From: Thelonectria olida
Taxonomy: Eukaryota > Ascomycota > Sordariomycetes > Hypocreales > Nectriaceae
Direction of reading: 5' to 3'
Assembly: GCA_020736575.1 (NCBI GenBank)
Contig: JAGPYM010000001.1
Span: forward strand, 744,001 to 808,000
DNA: 64,000 nucleotides
Part shown: positions 57,761 through 64,000 of the stretch, one piece after another
Numbering within the stretch: position 1 is the stretch's first letter
Layout of the letters: each line of letters begins with the position of its first letter
The notes under the pieces: generated by a model
Told to the model about the DNA's origin: nothing
Seen by the model: the letters and a program-made list of their open reading frames with translations, nothing else
Database searches by the model: none
Translations under genes and position numbers: made by a program

Positions 57761-60700
57761 CTTTTTTTCTTTCCCCCCTTTCGCGCGTGCCTGTGCGAAG
57801 CACAAAAAGCAAGACGGTGAGAGCGACCACTGCAAGAAGACTCTGGACGACACAGAGCATGGCAGGAATGAGTCCACCTCGCAGAGCGTACCTGCCCCAA
57901 AACATCATCACGGAGGGTCCATGGAGCCGAAAACACTTTCCGTCTTGTTTAGGGGCCGCCCTTGTTGGGTACCTGCGTTGGATCAAGACAGATCGTCCAA
58001 AAGTGATTTTCGACTCACCACCACTTAAGCTGTGGAGTCCTGGTGAGTGTTGGTTGCTTCTCACGTTATTAGAGACTTAGCTCTCCGTCAAGCTCCGAAC
58101 GGGTGGCAAGGATGTCAAATCTCGGCCTTTGATACCCCTCTTTCCGTATCTCCATCCTAAACTTGTCGGCCTGGCTTTCCTTCTGTCGCCCAGCGGATTC
58201 TTGAAAGCTGCCTTCTTTGATTGTCCTGTAGCCCCAAGGCTATGCCCTCGTCTTAGACGATGAAGCATGGTTTACTCCGTTCATTCGGAGTAGATTGAGC
58301 TCAATCTTGCATGTACATGAAGCTTGCAGCATGCTTGCAGCAATCTTGCTTGGAGGGTCTATTTCGGCTGCTGACGGCGATGCGAAGCCCAGGACCCCAG
58401 TGTTCACGATGGGGCCATATCCGGACTCTTTGCTAGGGAAAGATGCGATATGCGACAGAACCATGCTCTTTTCTTTCATTAAAAAGATGCGCAATGCCAG
58501 ATCTGATTGCTGCTCCCCCCATACCACCTTGTAGAGCACGGCCCTTACGGCACTGCTTCAGCCTTCACGATCCAATGACCCATGGCCGCTGGCGTCATGT
58601 CACTTTCTCTTGATCTCTGCTAACCTCAGTTTCGTGATCGCTGTATCCCACGAAGAACTTTGTACAAAGGACATGGGTACGAAGCATGTACAGCCGGAGG
58701 CCTTTCACAATCCAAGTTTGGGGTTTGCCCGTGAGTCTCACACCCCCCATTCGTAGTGAACTAAATCATAGGGGCGCCTCCAAAGTAGCCTCGCCGCTCT
58801 CGCAGTAGCTCCCGCCTTGACGATGTTAGGCAGGTCATGATGGAAGAACTCGAAGCACATGATAAGTAACAAAGCTGGAGGCTGATTTGGCCGGCAAATT
58901 CACAATCTTGAGGCAAGTTGGGTGGCCTTCTTGGCTCTCGAATCGCACCAAGCCGAGGTTATGAGTAAAGCATGAGCCTCTGAAACAACAAATACTCATC
59001 ATGGCTTGAAGTCGTCAACGTGGTTCTCCAATAATGCTCAGTGACACCCCCATGATCGGTGGGCGATCCTCCGCACCGGCGTATGCACAAATGTCCCGTT
59101 TGCCTGCTTGTGCATGCACACGCACAAGTGACCCTCCACTGCCACGGTCGCATAGCCCACAGTGATACCTTATTCGCCGTGCATACCGAAGAAACAGTGC
59201 GTGCACAGGGCAAGGCAGGACAGGGCCTGAGACAAAGCTGCCATGATATGCTAGATACCTAGCTACCTATGCAGGATGGATCTACGAAAGCTTGTTATGT
59301 TTATCTCTCGCTGTCGTGGGCCGTACCTGAATTTGACCTCACTGGGCAATGGCCAAAGCTTGCAATACGTGACCATGATATCACGACCGTCTCAACAGAA
59401 CTAATGCCTCAGGTCTCATCAGGTACGGCTTTCGGCTTTTTGTTTCTATTGAACTTTAACAAGACCACTGACGGAAGAGAGTGAAGTTAATTCGAGGTTG
59501 ACTGGCGAAGACGTACCGACAGCCCCACAAATTGAATGCGCCGGGCCGCAATGGCTCCCGCTCCTGAATGTGAATCGTTGAAGAATACGAACATGATATT
59601 CTGTCCGCATGTGCTTTGTTTTCTTCATCATGACTACGAATTCTTGAAAATCGAGATCCCCCTCCTGTAACCCACCTCTGTTTGCCCAACCTGGACAGAA
59701 GGGAGGGACAGGCGTAAAGTAAGGCTCTCTTATCGGATCTAAAGCATCCGAAGCTTGGCTCACTTTGGGGCACCTTCAAGACAACACAACAACTGGTATT
59801 CAGATGCCATGCTTAGCCCTCGAAGAGGAGGGGCGTGTTCTAGAAGAGACGGCCCGAGATCAGAGCGAAGAACGAGGCATGGAGAAAATCCTGGACATGG
59901 TCGATCCTCCCCTTGCCGCCAGAGGGTGCTTGATGGGCCGAGTTGACTTGTCGTGGGCGCAAACACGCACAATGACCATGGGCCAAAAGGAGCAAACCGA
60001 TGGGCGGTAACTAACAAGTGAGACATGGCTCAACGCGAGTGGTCCATTGAGACCGCCACAGCGCGCCGCTGGGACCTTCCAAGTCCCGTGGGCTTCGGAA
60101 ATAGCAGTCTTGCAGTTTCCGCACGAAACTAGTTGCTGCGTGTTGGCACTGTGTCCACTTGGGTCCCTTTGTGCGAGGTTTGCTTGCCTTAGCCCTAGTT
60201 ATGGGGAGGGGGGCGGGGGGTGAAGGAGAGAAAAGGGCGACGAGGCAACGAGATTGTCAAACGCTAGAGAATACGATTTTCTTGGTTGTCGGGGACAAAA
60301 TATTGAGACGATGAAACACGGAAGAGGAAACAAAGTGTATCTTCGCTAGGGCGCTCGAATAATGGGCGCTCAGCTCGGCAACAGCGTCAAAAGAAATGTC
60401 AAGCTCAAATCAACGGCCGACGGCGGCGATTGTTTCGACCAATGTCCCGGTGAGAAACTCGATCCCAGCAAGACCTAAAAGGCACGGCCACGGATCACGG
60501 ACCACAAGCCACTGTCCACAGACCACTTTCCGGACGATGGGCTTTGTGGGCGTCCAAGGGTCAAGGTTTCCCTCCGCACCAGCGGGCGCCGGCTCGCACG
60601 ATTGCGCCCGAGATCCAACGACCGGGGTTCAAGGTTGTTGGGATATTCGCTCAGTCATCCACCTCTGGAAGCACAAGGAGGCTGGCGGTGACGAGGAGCG

Positions 60701-61462
60701 ACAAGGGGGAGCCCTGGCTGTGAAGACGGGAAGTGCCACTGCTGCCCTTGTGGTTGGGGCCTCTTTTGTTCCATTCTCTTCTTTCTGCGGACGAAGCTCT
60801 TCGCGCGAATATGCAGACAGTCGGGTACCTTGGTCCAGAGAGCTCGCTACCAAGTTGTCGGCGAGCTATGCCAGGGAACAGCCCCTCTTTCGCCGCCTTT
60901 CCGCGAAGATAAACCAGCGACGGCCAAGGGCGCTACCCGCCGCCAGAAGTCTCAGCGGGCTCCGGTTTCTCGTAGTTCCCATTTTCTAGTGTCCCTAGTC
61001 CGGATCCCTCACTGCGACGAAGGTTCGGTAGTTGAACGAAGCAGCCTGTTGAAACGTAAGCACGCAACGTATGTTGAGTTTTTCTGGGTACGAACATGAT
61101 GATATTATGAGCAACTTCCGAAGCACGGAGCTGCTTAGGTAATTCACAATAGCCCGAGCAATGCCGTTGGCAGCGTAGAGTTTTCATTCGTCGGTGCACT
61201 ATTCAACGGGTGGATGGGATACCAGAAGGGGAATTCGAGTGGCCGCAAGATTTCCTAATAGGGTCAATGAAAAACGCGGTACAAAACCTTGGAACGAGAG
61301 AGTTTGCATGTCAAGACGCAGGACCGGAGCAAGATCTATCAACTGCATTGTGAGCTTCGTGACTGTTCTCATCACGGCTTAACGAAGCCAGCCACAACTA
61401 CGCTGGGGACTCTATCCATACGTAATCGACTAATTGTCATGGGTGGTTCCTCTAGCTCTTGA

Positions 61463-61575
61463 GGCAACACGACACAATATCACACAACACACGACACGAT
61501 GCGACACGCAGCATCTCCATCCCAACTAAACCCAACTTGACGCACAACAACACACAACACAATACAACGCGACGC
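61463..61575. repeat. Imperfect ACGAC/CAACA-rich low-complexity tract
   Basis: About 110 bases built from variants of ACACAACA, ACGACAC and CAACGCGACGC, interrupted by a short unique stretch near 61508-61540. A degenerate minisatellite. Confidence 0.65.
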
Positions 61576-63300
61576 AAGTTCCCGCACCCGTGAGATGTTG
61601 AGCAGGACAAGCACCTGGCACCTAGGATGTTGATAGGGCCACCCGCAAGGGCCGGGCTGAAAAAGAAAAAAAAAGAACAGGAGGAAAAGATTCCATCAGG
61701 AAAAAGAAGGTCACCAACTGGCAACCGCCATCCCCAGCCCCAGCTCTCCAGCCCCGGCCCACCACAAAGGTCCAGGTACATCGGCAGTAAGCGCGTGGCA
61801 TGCACACACTGAGAGGATACGGCGCGCTCGATGTTGTTCTGAAGATGTGCTGTAACCTGTCGATGAAGTGCTGGCGCGAGTTGAGCGGAGCGGCCGGGGA
61901 GAAGAAAGGGCAGCATCCATCGCTCCCGCCCGACCCTGGCTTGGTCGAGTAACCACACCCCGGCTCGCACCTTCCCCTGCGCCGTGTGGCCCAGCTGCGA
62001 GGTTGTGATCCAGCCCATCTCAGTCCAAGGTCGTCTGGATGTAGCGCTCTTCAGCGGCCTTGGGGGCAACAGATCAACCCCTGGCTCCTTCCATTCCATT
62101 CCCTCGAAGTGTACACGGGGCTCTCTAGGGCTCTGTACGGCCAACACCACTACCTGCACCACAGGGGGCCTCGCCGCCAACGCCGCCCGGCCAGCAGCGA
62201 GCGCCAGCGTCCGCCAGCCTCAGGCGCCGTGAATCCCCAGGCCCCAACTGCCCGCCCATCCATTGGATCCTTCCCCCCCATGATCACCTCTGCACGCCTG
62301 CCCCTCCCCGCCTGGTACGACTGTGTTCCACCCCACCCCGCCAGACACCCCCGGTCGACACGCCCTCGGCACCACCCACCATCTTCATCCGCGAATTGGA
62401 ACCTCTTTGCTCTCTCTGAGAAGCCATTCAGGCCTGCTTCTTCCACCGAGAAAGAGCAAAAAAAGTGAGCGCCAACTCTGGCCCCCGTTCGTGCGTTGAC
62501 TAGATAGCGAGCAGTGCACACCTTTTCTCGCAGTGTGGAGTTTTACGGGGGGAGTGGGACAAGGAGGTCGGCAGAGAAGCACAACCTAGAAGCGTGGTGG
62601 CTTTGTGCATTGTGGAAAGGATTTGCTTTGAGTCCTTGCAGTTGAAGTTGTCGGCTGAGAGCTTTGCATTCCATGTTTCCTCGGAAGCCAAGGTTATATG
62701 CAGCATCATGATTGAAGATACCTCAAGTTGTTTGAGCCTTTCCAAGTGAAGGGTTCACTACAAAGTAGAAGGTGACTCTGAAGGGGGACTGGCCAATGAG
62801 GATTTGGCTGAGAAAGGGGCAAAGGCAAGTTCACGCAGTAAGTCGAAGACAGCAGTTAATTGTAAACTTGCTTTATAGGTCGGTCTTTCTTGAGTCCTGG
62901 TCGATGATTTCCTCATTTCTTCGCATGGAAGGGAACCATCGAAGATATCGTGTAGACTTGGACGGTTGCACTGAACCCAGATGAAGGAAGGGCTCCTGTA
63001 AGATAAAGGGATAGATTGATATAGAAGTGTTATCGTTGTTCAAGATGACGAGGTCCATCTGCAACAGTTCGCGAGTTTGGATCCTATTCGTATATGCTTT
63101 ATCACTTACTTGATTGGGCTCCGGTTTTCGTTCCCGCTCTCACCACGTCTTCGCCCTTCAACACCTACGAAAGACATTAGAAAAACGACAGCCAACTTGC
63201 AAATAGCCAGCAAAGAAATCGTCAGCTTGGGACGTTGACAGTCATGTTTCCATCCATTCCTTGTTCCTTTTCTTCCCCTTGTCTCTTCCGCTAACTACGA

Positions 63301-64000
63301 ATATCCCCTACCGGACACCATGGGCCACGGGCCATGGGCCATAGGCGGGCTGTGGGCGGTGGATCCCTCCCCTCCCCTCTCTCTTTTCTTCCTAGGCTTT
63401 TCGCTCTCTCTTCCTCTCTCTCCTGGGGCTCTCATTAACTCATTTAGTTCCCTAATCAGACTCCTCCCATCTTTTTTTACTCACTCCCATTCTCCCATCC
63501 CGACCCTGGCTAGCCTCACCCTACCAGTCGTTCCCTGCAACTGCGGGACCCGTTGAGTCTTGACCATCTACGTACTTTGTACGGTACCCGTACTTCCATT
63601 ACCTGCCTCCTCGCTCTCACCACCACCACCACCACCAAAAAGAAAACCTTCCCCAGAGGGCCTTCTCTCTGATTTTCTTCCGCCTTCACGACTCCACCGA
63701 CCTCCTCATTTTCTCTTATTCTCTCCCTCAACCCTGAGGCTCTCGAGGAAGGTAAGTAGCTGGCGTGTCTGTGCATCTTCTGCCTTTACCCCCCGGACTT
63801 TCTCTTCTTCTTCCTCATCTTGTCGTCTCGCATGATTCATACCTTCTTCGTTTCTTCTGCTTCTTCTGCGCAACATCTCAAACGTCCCTTGTCCCCTCCT
63901 CCGCCCCGATCTCCAACGCAGCTAACCCTTCTGCATTGCAGTAGTGGGTGACCACCCCCGACGCCAGAAAAAGAACAAGAAAAGTCAAGTCCCCAAGCAT
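63301..64000 (+). promoter_or_regulatory. Promoter and 5' leader of a gene starting beyond the right edge
   Basis: The plus strand is strongly C/T-rich from about 63360 to 63920, like the leaders of genes in this window. A CCA microsatellite lies at 63620-63636 and GGGCCAYGGGCC repeats at 63319-63345. No start codon with an open frame follows before the edge, so the coding part, if any, lies outside. Confidence 0.5.
63752..63941 (+). other. Probable 5'-UTR intron
   Basis: GTAAGT at 63752 pairs with TGCATTGCAG ending at 63941. A GCTAAC branch-like word lies 15-20 bases before the acceptor, within a pyrimidine-rich tail. The 190-nt length is longer than the coding introns here, as is usual for leader introns in filamentous fungi. 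The exon that follows has no ATG before the window ends. Confidence 0.5.

Larger units (their letters stand above)
49820..63300. other. 13.5-kb gene-poor interval
   Basis: No recognised protein family, RNA gene or mobile element on either strand. Simple repeats are scattered: AGA (50910-50938), CTTGC (51312-51341), a T12 tract (57749-57760) and ACGACAC/CAACA-rich DNA (61463-61575). Open frames from ATG reach about 251 codons (51238-51993, +), 197 codons (60396-60989, +) and 242 codons (61452-62180, -), but their translations have no domain, signal peptide or composition that supports them and several overlap others in different frames. The interval could contain noncoding transcripts or lineage-specific genes that cannot be identified by reading. 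Confidence 0.5.

Noticed and set aside
60396..60989. A 197-codon ATG frame on the plus strand
   Set aside because: No domain, signal or biased codon use; such lengths are expected by chance in a 13-kb region of this base composition. Kept only as a note.
61452..62180. A 242-codon minus-strand frame
   Set aside because: It runs through low-complexity ACGACAC/CAACA repeats and has no recognisable motif, so it is probably chance.
63940..63960. Resemblance of GGGTGACCACC to the 3' part of fungal 5S rRNA
   Set aside because: Only about 11 bases match; the rest of a 5S gene, including its start and internal control region, is missing.

Overview
The window is nuclear DNA of a filamentous ascomycete, most likely a Sordariomycete and probably Hypocreales. 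The evidence is mostly short introns (48-138 nt) with GTRAGT-type donors and CTAAC/CTGAC branch sites, pyrimidine-rich 5' leaders, strongly C-ending codons in highly expressed genes, and a set of core fungal genes whose protein sequences read as filamentous-ascomycete orthologues. I saw no transposon ORF, rRNA, tRNA, CRISPR array or bacterial-type operon.

I could build 14 gene models. From the left: RAS2-type GTPase (1064-1855, +); OPY2 membrane anchor of the HOG/MAPK pathway (8674-10028, -); class III chitin synthase (15797-18618, +); UBC12 NEDD8-conjugating enzyme (19334-20156, +); ketol-acid reductoisomerase ILV5 (21271-22713, +); a threonine dehydratase/serine racemase-fold PLP enzyme (23350-24684, +); a DHA1-type MFS transporter (24930-26742, -); gamma-glutamyl phosphate reductase PRO2 (28084-29474, +); RPA1/RFA1, the large subunit of replication protein A (29814-31801, -); a dienelactone hydrolase-family protein (32388-33464, +); a PIG3-type quinone oxidoreductase (33565-34628, -); a small GPI-anchored wall protein (41115-41628, +); a propionyl/acetyl-CoA synthetase of the ACSS3 type (44885-47377, +); and a single-BRCT protein (48913-49819, -).

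The compact block 15.8-34.6 kb carries most genes and is largely housekeeping: wall synthesis, neddylation, branched-chain amino acids, proline and DNA replication. It is flanked by long stretches with no recognisable gene: 1.9-8.7 kb, 10.0-15.8 kb, 34.6-41.1 kb and above all 49.8-63.3 kb. The last ends in a pyrimidine-rich leader with a probable 5'-UTR intron, so a gene probably starts just beyond the right edge.

The most interesting signals are regulatory and structural. They are a perfect Leu3-type site plus two CPC1/GCN4 boxes upstream of ILV5; a cluster of MluI cell-cycle (ACGCG) motifs in the RPA1 promoter; a CPC1/GCN4 box upstream of PRO2; a decayed tandem array of about 165-180-bp units at 7.17-8.2 kb; and four introns that are a multiple of three long and contain no stop codon. 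No strong candidate for a wholly new multi-gene system was found.
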